From the NCBI GenBank assembly GCA_028285415.1, contig JANQPF010000026.1, positions 179,368 to 243,367 on the forward strand: 64,000 bases of DNA. Reading direction: 5' to 3'. Position numbers and translations under genes: made by a program. The notes beneath the pieces were generated by a model, which was not told the DNA's origin, did not search any database, and saw only the letters and a program-made list of their open reading frames with translations. The DNA is from Pseudomonadales bacterium (GTDB lineage Bacteria; Pseudomonadota; Gammaproteobacteria; Pseudomonadales; Azotimanducaceae). Positions 49,726 through 57,974 of this stretch are shown piece after piece. The first letter of the stretch is position 1, and each line of letters begins with the position of its first letter.

Positions 49726-52700
49726 TCATATCGCACTCTGTGTTTTCTTCGCAGTCCCATCAGGCACGGCGAGAGGTCGGGATTCATGCGCCGGTTGGAG
49801 CAGATGATACGCAGCTGGAACGAAAAGTAGCGTCAACCCGGATGCGATGCTCAATCCCCCGATGATTACTGCGGCAAGGGGCTCCCACAACGGGCCGCCG
49901 AAGAGGAACAACGGCAGTAGCCCCAGAACCGTTGTTACCGAGGTCAGTAAGATGGGTCGAATGCGTTTTGTTGCCGCTTCGACGATCGCGGGTCCCAGCT
50001 CAGCCGAGCGTCTTTCGATGTCGATTTGATCGATCAGAACGATGCCGTTGTTGATGATGATTCCGGCCAAGCTGATCAATCCGAGCGTACCCATGAATGA
50101 AACCGGCTGCCCGCTGAGCAGCAGTCCAAATGGTGCACCCACAAGGACCAGCGGTACCGTCATGAATACAATGGACGCGCGTTTGAGTGAATCGAATTGG
50201 TATACAATGACGAGCAGCATGAGAAGGACTGCGGCGGGTAAACCGGCGCCAAGCTCGCCGTAGATCTCTTCAGAATCCTCAATCTCTCCGCCGAAGGTGA
50301 TTCTGTACCCTCCGGAAAGATCCAACGCGGCAAGCTCATCTTCAATGCTGGCCAATAACGCTTGAGCCGTCAGGGCGTCGCTTTTTGCGGTTACGGTGAT
50401 CATCCGTTGCTGGTTCTTGCGGCGTATTTGCGAATATTCGAGTGCCCCGCGGGTGACCGCCACCTGATCCAGTGGAACCACAACTCCGTCGCGACCCAGC
50501 ACGGAAATATTCGCGATATCTTCGATGGTGTCGCGATCCTTGTGCATCGCTCGCAGGACAATTGGCACCGACTGATCATCTTCCCGATAGTCCGAGATCG
50601 AGTATCCGTCGAAGTACGCTCCCAGGACTCTCGACAAGGAGTCGGACGAGATCCCCAGTCGCCGCGCGTTGTCCTGATCAAGATCGACAACGACTTTGAT
50701 GACCTTAGCGCCCCAGTCGTTCTGGTTTTCGACCAGCAAGGGGGCTTCGTGGAACGCTTCTTCGACCGAATCAGCCAACTCCATGAGACGGTCGAGCTCA
50801 GGCCCGGAGATTTCAACCTCCACGATTCCCGACTCATCAGATCCCATCGTCAAGCGTTTGACCCGAAATCGAGCCTCCGGGAAGTAGGTGTAGAGGTGGC
50901 TGCGAGCGCGCTCGAGAAAAGCCAGTGATCCTTCTCGATCTTCCGTATTGACGAGAATGAACGCACTCGATGGCGAGCGATCGGCCGGATCGAGCGCAAG
51001 GTAAAAGCGCGGCCCGCCATCTCCGACATACAACAATTGATTGACCACTTCCGGATTGGCGTCTTTATCTGCGATCCATCGGCCGACTTTTCTGGAAATA
51101 CGCTCGGTTTCGGAGATGTGTGCCCCTTTTGGCAGATCGACATAGATCAGCACTTCGGAACGCTCGGACTCCGGGAAGAGCTGCGCCGGGAGTAATGCAA
51201 ATAATCCAATACCCCCAAGCACCGCCAGATACGCCAAGCCAACAATCCACTTCGAGCGTGGTAGCGCGTACTCGAGCAGCGTGCGGTAACGCGCGGTCCA
51301 GACAGCCGAGCCGTCACCTGCAGTTGGAGTGACTTTCAGGGTTTTTGATGCAATGAGGGGAAGGATGTACATCGCACAGAACCACGATCCGACCAGCGAA
51401 AGCGCCAGAACAGCACCTAAAGAAAAAGAATACTCACCTTCCGCGCCTTCCATGAGAAAGAAAGGTAAGAAGGCGAAGATTGTCGTCGCTGACGCGACGG
51501 CCAGAGGCATGGCAAACTGTTTCCCCGCCTCAAACGCAGAATGCGATGGTGATCTCCCATCTTCCAGACGACGCAATACGTCCTCAACAATAACCACCCC
51601 ATTGTCTACCAGCAGTCCGAGCGAGATGATCACAGCGGCGATGGAAACCTGTTCCAACACAATATCAAACGCGGTCATTCCGATGAGCGCTGCGAGCAAC
51701 GCAAAAGGAACAATCGTCGCAATGATCATTCCGGTACGAATCCCCAGGAAAATCATCACAACAACGAGCACCACGACAAAGGTCTCGGCGACGTTCGCTA
51801 GTGCATTGTTGACCGAGCGAGCGACGCTCGTTGGCTGGAAGGTCGCGAACTCGAACGAAAAACCGATCGGCTGTTCGGCCTCGAACTCACGAACCAGTCG
51901 CGTTACCTCATGCCCCACTGCCAGAATATCGAACCCCGTTTGCATCACCACTCCGATGACTACGGCAGGACGACCGTCGAAGAACACCCTGGTTTCAGGT
52001 GGATCAACGTAGCCGCGACGTACCGATACCAGATCGGCGACCCGCACAAAGTTGTTGAGTTCGTCTGATTTGGTTAAGAGTGCCTCAATCTGATCAACGC
52101 TCTTGAGGTCTCCACTGGCTTCGAGCAGGAAAGCCGATCCATCCGCATTCAACTGACCCGCCGGTAGAATCACGTTTTGTGCGCGCAGGTCCTGGATTAG
52201 CGGCTCGAGTTGCACGCCCACCGCTGCCAAACGCTCCGCGTCGAATTCCAGCCAGATCCGCTCCCTCTGCACGCCATGAAGCGCAACCTTCCCTATCCCT
52301 TCTATCGTGTACAAACGTCGCTGCAACTCTTTTGCGGTCGTTTCCATCTCGCGATAACTGAATCCTTCCGCCGTCATGGCGATGGACGCAATCGTCACAT
52401 CACCAAAATCCGTGTTCACGTATGGCCCAAACGTTTCCGGGGGAAGTTCGCGAACCACCTCCTCCATTTTGTCACGCAGCTCCTGCCAGATCGGCGCGAG
52501 ATCGGCAAATCGATCGTGAACGGTGACATGAATGGTCACATCGCCCGTTACCAGCAGCGTCTCAATCGTTTTCACCTCGGCGAGCTGGCGAATCTTTCGC
52601 TCGATTGGCTCGGCAATGAGTTGTTCCAGACGCGCGGGCGGCATTCCGGGAAACGAGGCTGAGACAACTGCGGTGCGGATTGTTATCTCTGGCTCCTCGC

Positions 52701-52806
52701 TCTTGGGAAACCCGATAAAAAGCAGGCTTCCCATGACGACCAGTGCGAGCATGACAAATACGGTGAGACTCGGTTTTTCAAGTCCAAGACGCGTGAGCCA
52801 GATCAT
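49726..52806 (-). CDS. RND efflux permease
   Basis: A 1026-residue inner-membrane pump of the RND (AcrB-like) superfamily, from an ATG at 52806 that overlaps the adaptor stop as ATGA. Twelve membrane segments, a first periplasmic loop starting FPKSEEPEITIRTAVVSASF, the proton-relay region GLLVDNGVVIVEDVLRRLED around residues 410-430, and the second-half LISLAGIIINNGIVLIDQID are seen. It works with the adaptor encoded upstream and an outer-membrane TolC-like protein, which is not in the window. Drug or metabolite export is inferred; no regulator gene is adjacent. Confidence 0.93.
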   Translation of the reverse strand: MIWLTRLGLEKPSLTVFVMLALVVMGSLLFIGFPKSEEPEITIRTAVVSASFPGMPPARLEQLIAEPIERKIRQLAEVKTIETLLVTGDVTIHVTVHDRFADLAPIWQELRDKMEEVVRELPPETFGPYVNTDFGDVTIASIAMTAEGFSYREMETTAKELQRRLYTIEGIGKVALHGVQRERIWLEFDAERLAAVGVQLEPLIQDLRAQNVILPAGQLNADGSAFLLEASGDLKSVDQIEALLTKSDELNNFVRVADLVSVRRGYVDPPETRVFFDGRPAVVIGVVMQTGFDILAVGHEVTRLVREFEAEQPIGFSFEFATFQPTSVARSVNNALANVAETFVVVLVVVMIFLGIRTGMIIATIVPFALLAALIGMTAFDIVLEQVSIAAVIISLGLLVDNGVVIVEDVLRRLEDGRSPSHSAFEAGKQFAMPLAVASATTIFAFLPFFLMEGAEGEYSFSLGAVLALSLVGSWFCAMYILPLIASKTLKVTPTAGDGSAVWTARYRTLLEYALPRSKWIVGLAYLAVLGGIGLFALLPAQLFPESERSEVLIYVDLPKGAHISETERISRKVGRWIADKDANPEVVNQLLYVGDGGPRFYLALDPADRSPSSAFILVNTEDREGSLAFLERARSHLYTYFPEARFRVKRLTMGSDESGIVEVEISGPELDRLMELADSVEEAFHEAPLLVENQNDWGAKVIKVVVDLDQDNARRLGISSDSLSRVLGAYFDGYSISDYREDDQSVPIVLRAMHKDRDTIEDIANISVLGRDGVVVPLDQVAVTRGALEYSQIRRKNQQRMITVTAKSDALTAQALLASIEDELAALDLSGGYRITFGGEIEDSEEIYGELGAGLPAAVLLMLLVIVYQFDSLKRASIVFMTVPLVLVGAPFGLLLSGQPVSFMGTLGLISLAGIIINNGIVLIDQIDIERRSAELGPAIVEAATKRIRPILLTSVTTVLGLLPLFLFGGPLWEPLAAVIIGGLSIASGLTLLFVPAAYHLLQPAHESRPLAVPDGTAKKTQSAI

Positions 52807-53897
52807 GGCGATTCGTTGTCGAGGAGTTTGACGCGCTGCCCTTCGCGCAGGTATGACACGCCGGCAGAGGCGACCCATTCACCTGATGTAAGACCGGATT
52901 GCACAACCACTGAGTTTTCGCGCACCTCGGTCACCTCGACCGGACGACGATGAACCGTTCCCGTTTGCGCGTTGTACACAAACACTGTCGCACTGGTTTG
53001 CTCGAGATCGAGCTCATCGAAAGCGACGAAGCTTGTGATTGGTATCAGAAATCCCTCGCCTCCCTGAGGTAACGCGAGATCAACGACGACGTCCGCTGAC
53101 ATACCCGCTTTGATTTCTGCTGAGGCACCCTCGAGCACGGCAACCACGGGGAAAGCGGATACTTCCGTCGCGCGTGAGCCGATTTCGGTAATTCGTCCCT
53201 CGAACTGAGCCCCCTGCAGGTCGGCGAGACGAATTCTCACCGGCTGCCCGATCGCCAGTGAATTGATCACCGTCGAAGGTACGGTAAAGGCGGTTTCGAA
53301 AGCATTCTCAGCGTACAACGTCAGCGTCCGCTGTCCGCCGGCAACCGTTGCATAAGAGTCCACCTCCACACTCGCGATCACGCCGTCGAATGGCGCTCGA
53401 AGCTCGGTTTTTCGAAGATTATCCGCAGCAATTTCGAGGCGCTTCTGTGCTTGATCAAGCCTTGCGCCGGCCGTCGCCAACTCTGCTTCTGCATCCTCAT
53501 ACCCTGATCTCGGGATAACGCGCTTGGCCCATAGCTCGGCTTGTCGTTTGAAGTCCGCCTGCGCGTTGCGGTGCACGGCTCTCGCCTGATCGAGCCCTGC
53601 TTCCGCTTCCTGGACATGCAGCTGAAAGGTACTCGGGTCAAGGCTGAGTAGGACTTCGTCACGCTGAACAGTCTGTCCTTCTTCGAGATCAATCTTTTGT
53701 AACTGACCGCCCACTTCGAGTGCCAGGCGCGTCTCGTCGTGAGGTGCGATGACGCTGGGATAGCGCCGCTCGACGAAGCGAGTGGTACTCTCGACGAGCA
53801 CCGCGCGCAACCCCTTGACGCGTTCGACATTCTGCGTCGGTTCATCCGCACACGCGCTGAAAAGCAGGACTATCAGCAATGCAGACAGCCAGCGCAT
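52803..53897 (-). CDS. RND efflux periplasmic adaptor lipoprotein
   Basis: A 364-residue membrane-fusion protein. The lipobox is LLFSACADE (Cys16). Two lipoyl half-motifs (ALEVGGQLQKIDLEEGQTV and LRAPFDGVIASVEVD) flank a helical hairpin at about 95-150, followed by the barrel and membrane-proximal domains. It connects the permease encoded directly downstream (4-bp overlap) to an outer-membrane channel. A strong AAGGAGAT site precedes the ATG. It is the first gene of the efflux operon. Confidence 0.93.
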   Translation of the reverse strand: MRWLSALLIVLLFSACADEPTQNVERVKGLRAVLVESTTRFVERRYPSVIAPHDETRLALEVGGQLQKIDLEEGQTVQRDEVLLSLDPSTFQLHVQEAEAGLDQARAVHRNAQADFKRQAELWAKRVIPRSGYEDAEAELATAGARLDQAQKRLEIAADNLRKTELRAPFDGVIASVEVDSYATVAGGQRTLTLYAENAFETAFTVPSTVINSLAIGQPVRIRLADLQGAQFEGRITEIGSRATEVSAFPVVAVLEGASAEIKAGMSADVVVDLALPQGGEGFLIPITSFVAFDELDLEQTSATVFVYNAQTGTVHRRPVEVTEVRENSVVVQSGLTSGEWVASAGVSYLREGQRVKLLDNESP

Positions 53898-54327
53898 GGG
53901 TATCTCCTTATCTGGTGGTTTTTCGATTTCCGTTCGCTGGACGAGGAGTCAGACTGCCGGGATGTTTTGTTCCGCGCCCGTTAAAAACGCGGCACTTTTT
54001 ATCACGTGAATACGCCGAGGCGAATTCGTGGATTCCACCTATGACAATTCCGGTAAGCCGTCTCCGAGCATGTGGACTTCGGAAGTTGAGTGGTCGACAA
54101 CATCAAAGCTCAGAACGGCCGGTACGGAGCACGTGGTACGCCCCTTCTTTTCCTCTGGGAATTTTAACCACCTGATTACAGTTATCGACTGAGTGCCGAT
54201 TCTTACTACAACACGTACGACTGGGTGCTAGACCTTGGTCGCGAGAATATGGGCGACTGGATCGAGGAGGGAGCTAGATTTGCCGGATGCACACGCTTGA
54301 AAAAACGGTACTTTTTGAGTTGTTCAT
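53898..54327. other. Gene-poor gap at the left edge of the islet
   Basis: 430 bp with no convincing gene. A forward frame from about 54172 (PPDYSYRLSADSYYNTYDW and onward) is open for some 200 codons but runs antisense over the small genes that follow; it could be a gene remnant. Base composition is lower in GC than the efflux operon. The RND promoter should lie next to 53900-53960. Confidence 0.45.
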
Positions 54328-54516
54328 TTAGCGACCCTTGTATATGCCTTTGCGGTAGAGGTGTCGCTGGTAGTTCCCAGTGCGACGCTGACACGGCTGG
54401 CAAACCCAGAGCTCGTACGGCACTTCGATCCCGTCTTCCTCTACCGGCTCATCGCCGAAGTAGACCATCTCTTTTTCGCACAATGGGCATAGCGGCGCAT
54501 ACAGCTCTTCACCCAT
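54328..54516 (-). CDS. Small zinc-ribbon protein
   Basis: A 62-residue protein with two CxxC pairs: Cys10/Cys13 (CPLC) and Cys39/Cys42 (CQPC), a simple zinc ribbon, plus a basic C-terminus. Its pattern CxxC-x3-M-x-Y ... VPY ... CxxC closely matches the ribbon at the C-terminus of the HTH protein at 56651-57226, so they are probably related. The ATG shares one base with the stop of the upstream small lipoprotein gene (TGATG), so the two are coupled. Function unknown. Confidence 0.6.
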   Translation of the reverse strand: MGEELYAPLCPLCEKEMVYFGDEPVEEDGIEVPYELWVCQPCQRRTGNYQRHLYRKGIYKGR

Positions 54517-54779
54517 CAGTCTTCGCCACGCTTGGTGACGGTATTCTTTCCGTACGTGCTCGTGTTGCAGGTCATCGGGCGTGGCCGTGTCTCGAAGCCG
54601 GAGCGTTTGTCTTGCATCGTACCCACGCTACAACCGCCAGCAGCTGCAGTCGTCGCTTCGAAACAGAGCTCAGCCAGCGGCGGGCCGCTTTGCATTTCCA
54701 GTGTCAACTGTTGAGATGTGGGCGAGGTAGCGCACGCGGTCAGATTCTGCGCTATTGCGACCAAAGCAAGGCGCCTCAT
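54516..54779 (-). CDS. Small lipoprotein, unknown function
   Basis: An 87-residue protein with a lipoprotein-like N-terminus (ALVAIAQNLTAC, Cys16) and no recognised domain; the rest is polar, with four further cysteines. A GAGGGTGACG sequence precedes the ATG. It sits 10 bp after the larger lipoprotein gene and is followed by the zinc-ribbon gene with a one-base overlap, so all three are probably one transcript. Coding status is supported by context and the ribosome site rather than by similarity. Confidence 0.5.
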   Translation of the reverse strand: MRRLALVAIAQNLTACATSPTSQQLTLEMQSGPPLAELCFEATTAAAGGCSVGTMQDKRSGFETRPRPMTCNTSTYGKNTVTKRGED

Positions 54780-54789
54780 GTCGTCACCC

Positions 54790-55503
54790 TCACTGCTTTT
54801 TCACATAATTGAGCGGTACTTCGTGCGTGTCTTCGCCCACATTCATCGCCATGTTGATGATGCCGGGTTTGCCCCCAGGCGCGTTCATCATGATGTACCC
54901 AGTCAGGCTATCTCCGGGCTGCACCGTGGTGGTTTTTAGAATCAATTCGGCCGCATCTTTCTCTGAACGTACCCGTGACGCGAGCTGCTCCATGTTGCGC
55001 CGATTTTCAGCATCAGCTTTCGCCACCGCCGCGGTATCCTGGTAGGTCGTGGAACTGTTGTAGTTGACAGTCGAGCCGCCACCATAGGCCGAACCACTTG
55101 TGTACGCCGTTTGAGTCTTCATTGAGGCCGCCGCGCTGTTCGCTCCGGCGGCGAAGCCCTGCGCTACTGCTGCCCATGCAGCATCCCGGCGGATCTTTTT
55201 CATACGCTCGTCGTACGTCCAAACCCGCATATCGCCCTTGATATCGGTGGCGGTGACATCGGAAGCATCGACGGTGAACGCGATCGGGCCGTGATTGCTG
55301 ACGTTTACCCAAAGACCGACAACTTTGCCCTTCTCATATTCATGCTGGGCCGGCATGACTTGGATGGTGGAAAACTCACCCCTGCTTTTGACGACCGGCA
55401 GGCCGTTGTCATAGGTCACATCGGTGGTGTCCGCAGGCTCAACTTGCATGTACGAGACACAGCCACCTAGAAAAAACGTCGTTAGCAATAGTATGTATTT
55501 CAT
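54790..55503 (-). CDS. Lipoprotein, unknown function
   Basis: A 237-residue lipoprotein: the lipobox is FFLGGC (Cys15). The N-terminal half has a beta-sandwich look (VKSRGEFSTIQVMPAQHEYE, VGLWVNVSNHGPIAFTVD), the middle is low-complexity Ser/Thr/Gly/Tyr (SGSAYGGGSTVNYNSSTT), and the C-terminal PGDSLTGYIMMNAPG may be a strand of an immunoglobulin-like fold. The ATG at 55503 has an AGGAG site; the longer frame from 55551 is not needed. It lies 54 bp after the PAS-like gene in the same direction. Confidence 0.78.
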   Translation of the reverse strand: MKYILLLTTFFLGGCVSYMQVEPADTTDVTYDNGLPVVKSRGEFSTIQVMPAQHEYEKGKVVGLWVNVSNHGPIAFTVDASDVTATDIKGDMRVWTYDERMKKIRRDAAWAAVAQGFAAGANSAAASMKTQTAYTSGSAYGGGSTVNYNSSTTYQDTAAVAKADAENRRNMEQLASRVRSEKDAAELILKTTTVQPGDSLTGYIMMNAPGGKPGIINMAMNVGEDTHEVPLNYVKKQ

Positions 55504-55557
55504 GGGATTTGCTCCTGGGGTTAACCTTTCGATTGATCTACTACCTCTCACAATTCA

Positions 55558-56157
55558 TTAGTTATCCAACGACATATCTATGCCGCTTTCCCCCATGCTG
55601 GTTAGATACTCCTCGGTCATACTTATGATGTCTTTCATTGGAATCGCGATCGCACCAACCAGATTCTTACGTTTCTCTTTGTCACCGAACTCCTGGATCG
55701 GGAACATTTCAATGAAGAACAACTCCTGCTTTGATTGGTCCATCGAGGCCAGCGCGGTCCGCTCTACGAAGCGAGTGATTTCATCCGAATCAACAACCGA
55801 CTTGAGTAAATCGAGAGCGTCTTCGTAGTTTTCGAGCACTTCTGCCAAATTCACGTTGTCCCGCTTTCCGCAAAGCATCTCCAGCACATCTTTAGCTGTC
55901 TTGTTTGCGTATCGAATGTTGCCTTTGAGATCGGTTGCCCCAACAACTGCGTTCGACATGTTGGTAATGGCCCGCGGATAGTCGATCACCTTCCGCGGCC
56001 CCATGCTCCCCGCCATCATCCCGGTCAGTTCAGGTTGTTTGTGGCCGAGTTCAGCTAAACCCACAAGTACGTCTTGGACAGAGTCTGGCAACGTGTCCCA
56101 AATCTCCGTAATCCTCTCGAGCCGGGTCTCTAGTGGCCCGTCAAGTTCCATCAGCAT
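55558..56157 (-). CDS. PAS-like sensor protein without output domain
   Basis: About 199 residues. A helical N-terminus (to about residue 60) is followed by a PAS-like domain: SNAVVGATDLKGNIRYANKT (about 68-87), a helix-rich middle, and the closing strands ELFFIEMFPIQEF and NLVGAIAIPMKDI. No kinase, GGDEF or HTH domain is attached, so it must act through a partner. The ATG at 56157 has GAAGG 9 bases upstream; a TTG at 56166 overlaps that site and is less likely. It is probably first in the unit with the lipoproteins. Ligand unknown. Confidence 0.7.
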   Translation of the reverse strand: MLMELDGPLETRLERITEIWDTLPDSVQDVLVGLAELGHKQPELTGMMAGSMGPRKVIDYPRAITNMSNAVVGATDLKGNIRYANKTAKDVLEMLCGKRDNVNLAEVLENYEDALDLLKSVVDSDEITRFVERTALASMDQSKQELFFIEMFPIQEFGDKEKRKNLVGAIAIPMKDIISMTEEYLTSMGESGIDMSLDN

Positions 56158-56650
56158 CTCCGTCAACCTTCACAAAGAGGGACACACCGCCGCTCTCAGT
56201 GAAGTCCCATGATGCAAGTGTTAGGCCAATCGCCGTGGCATCAGGGATCTGGAAATTCTAATGAATTAGGTTGTCATTGCATAGGTCGTTGCGTTGACGC
56301 ACAACGGCACTTACTGCCCTCATTTTTTACATACGTCTAACTACCTCTTGCAGTAGAATCTTTGATAGTGCCCATTTCCTTAACCGTACCTCCGGACTGG
56401 AACCGGGCAACCAAATAACAAATAAGATCTGGAAGCTGGTCTAAGGATTCGCAATGGACGTCCAGCGTGAGGCAGTGAACATGCACACCCTTCGTACCTC
56501 TAATCTGTGATGGCATCGGTTCAAACCCCGCTTGCGAATTGACTAAGCTCCCTTTTATTGCGCCGTTTGTTGCGTATATGCAACATACTGTATAGAAGCA
56601 ATACGTCGCGCAACGAGAGGTATGAGAACTGCATCACATAGGGGAAAAGT
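56158..56650. other. Long AT-rich intergenic region between divergent genes
   Basis: 493 bp between the PAS-like gene (reverse) and the HTH/zinc-ribbon gene (forward). It has no open frame of note and is clearly richer in A and T than the flanks. It contains a palindromic operator candidate (56569-56584) and should hold both promoters. A transcribed small RNA cannot be excluded, but I see no terminator. Confidence 0.55.
56567..56596 (+). promoter_or_regulatory. Promoter with overlapping palindromic operator
   Basis: A -35-like TTGTTG (56567-56572) and a -10-like TATAGA (56591-56596) are 18 bp apart, 55 bp before the TTG start of the HTH gene. The near-palindrome GTTGC-GTATAT-GCAAC (56569-56584) overlaps the -35 and spacer. 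This is where a repressor, probably the HTH protein itself, would bind. Confidence 0.5.
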
Positions 56651-57226
56651 TTGATACCCGCGCACGTCAGAATTCAGGCGCTCGCTCTTATACACGGATT
56701 AGTTAACAAAGAGGGAGAAGTTAACTACAACGCATTTGCTAAGCGGACTGGGATCGCCGCTTCGACCGTGATGCGGATCTGCAAGAAGCAGGATCCGGAG
56801 TATACATTCAGCAGAAAGACCCTGGACGTCCTTGTTGACGCGTTCAGCATCACGATGGAGCAAGCCATGGGATTCAGCGCCATCGATCAAGAACCGGTGG
56901 TCAAAATCGACCGAGGTAGGAAGAAAAAGGTCGGCGGCTTCTCGCCGGGGACGCCTGAACACACGCTATTGACGGGCTTCTCAGAACTGTCTCACACCGG
57001 TCGGCGTGAGGTACTGAAGTACGTCGAAGAGAAGCTGAAACTCCAGCAGATAGAGTCTTGTTCAGTTTGCGGCGGGCCGATGGAGTATGCCGGGCGCAAA
57101 GATTTGCCCGACGAGTACGACGTACCTGTCTACTACGAGGCGTATCACTGCCCAGCCTGTGCGGAGTCGGATCGAGCGAGATCTATCGTTCAGCGACTGA
57201 AGCGGTTGGACAAGGCGGATGACTAG
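56651..57226 (+). CDS. HTH regulator with C-terminal zinc ribbon
   Basis: A 191-residue protein. Residues about 1-75 form a helix-turn-helix (FAKRTGIAASTVMRICKK) like those of Cro/XRE or replication-control proteins; a basic linker (RGRKKK, 88-93) follows; residues 137-170 hold a zinc ribbon with Cys137/Cys140 and Cys167/Cys170. The TTG start has an AGGGGAAAA site. The ribbon matches the one in the 62-residue protein at 54328-54516. It probably controls its own promoter through the upstream palindrome, and perhaps the divergent PAS-lipoprotein unit. Confidence 0.75.
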   Translation: MIPAHVRIQALALIHGLVNKEGEVNYNAFAKRTGIAASTVMRICKKQDPEYTFSRKTLDVLVDAFSITMEQAMGFSAIDQEPVVKIDRGRKKKVGGFSPGTPEHTLLTGFSELSHTGRREVLKYVEEKLKLQQIESCSVCGGPMEYAGRKDLPDEYDVPVYYEAYHCPACAESDRARSIVQRLKRLDKADD

Positions 57227-57474
57227 GCCGGCTCACCCCTCATCTTACCCTCAAGAACGCACGCAGTTTCGTCTGCCGCCCCCTGAGACCCTTTCTCGCG
57301 CAGTGCGAGAGCAGTGAAACCGACTTCGACAAACGCGACAAAGTGCTCAAGGTTGACCGATACGGGAACCCAGGAGAAGCTACCCGGGACATCTAGACCG
57401 ACGTCAAACTCACTGCGTGGAATACTGGCGATGTCTACGTAAACCTCCCTGCCACGAGATCCCTGCCACCCCAA
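57223..57474 (-). CDS. Possible small protein, convergent with HTH gene
   Basis: An 83-codon reverse frame whose stop overlaps the HTH gene stop in a CTAG. The translation has a plausible soluble look (EVYVDIASIPRSEFDVGLD, SVNLEHFVAFVEVG), but the only start is TTG with no ribosome site, and I recognise no family. Listed as a possible gene only. Confidence 0.25.
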   Translation of the reverse strand: MGWQGSRGREVYVDIASIPRSEFDVGLDVPGSFSWVPVSVNLEHFVAFVEVGFTALALREKGSQGAADETACVLEGKMRGEPA

Positions 57475-57745
57475 GCAGGTTTGTTACCAACCTAGGGCGC
57501 CCCCCTTCGACAAAGTCAAAAAGTACTCAGATCTATTCTGGACTTCTGGGACAGTGCATCCGGCGGTTAGGCAATAACGTATGCCGTGAGCGCGGTGGAC
57601 GGGATTATTCACATCGCGCTTCTCGCGCGATGCTCACCCTGCGGGCTGCGCGCGGCAGCATGGCTGCCGTGCTCGTTCCCTTCGCGCCTGAGGCGCTTCG
57701 GGTCGAACCAGCGGGTTCTCATCTGGGCCATCCGACTGCGTCGTA
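57475..57745. repeat. Hairpin-rich segment beside tRNA-Asp, with a 37-codon frame
   Basis: This gene-poor stretch carries several short perfect hairpins, among them CGGCAGC-ATG-GCTGCCG near 57648 and GCGCC-TGA-GGCGC near 57689. A reverse 37-codon frame (57722 to 57609) starts MRTRWFDPKRLRR and ends EHRARSAM. The hairpins and the basic peptide look like a dispersed intergenic element rather than a working gene. The rest of the stretch back to 57475 shows nothing else. Confidence 0.4.
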
Positions 57746-57786
57746 GAAATGAAAAAGGCTCGCCGCTGGCGAGCCTTTTTCATTTC
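57746..57786 (-). terminator. Rho-independent terminator of tRNA-Asp
   Basis: A perfect 19-bp inverted repeat with a GCT loop (arms GAAATGAAAAAGGCTCGCC), flanked by A and T runs on both sides, 3 bp past the tRNA-Asp CCA end. It works in either direction and would end the reverse tRNA transcript. Confidence 0.92.
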
Positions 57787-57788
57787 TA

Positions 57789-57865
57789 TGGCGGAGCGGA
57801 CGGGATTCGAACCCGCGACCCCCGGCGTGACAGGCCGGTATTCTAACCAGCTGAACTACCGCTCC
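57789..57865 (-). tRNA. tRNA-Asp (GTC)
   Basis: A 77-nt cloverleaf: acceptor GGAGCGG/CCGCTCC, anticodon stem CCGGC/GCCGG with loop CTGTCAC giving anticodon GTC, T-loop GGGTTCGAATCCC, and an encoded CCA. It marks the right edge of the islet; no integrase or repeated 3' tRNA end is seen, so use as an attachment site is not shown. Confidence 0.97.
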
Positions 57866-57974
57866 GTAGGACCCTCATCCGTTCAGTTGACACCCGAGGT
57901 GCCGGTCGATGAGAGGCCGCGTATGTTACCTGCAATCGCTGCTCTGTCAATGCAGAAACACGGGTCCGAGCGCC

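Noticed and set aside
54225..54812. 195-codon forward frame over the small islet genes
   Set aside because: Its Tyr/Trp-rich start looks coding for a short way, but the rest is antisense to two reverse genes with ribosome sites. Kept only as a possible remnant.
57789..57865. tRNA-Asp as an active integration site
   Set aside because: No integrase, no direct repeat of the tRNA 3' end and no phage gene were found nearby.
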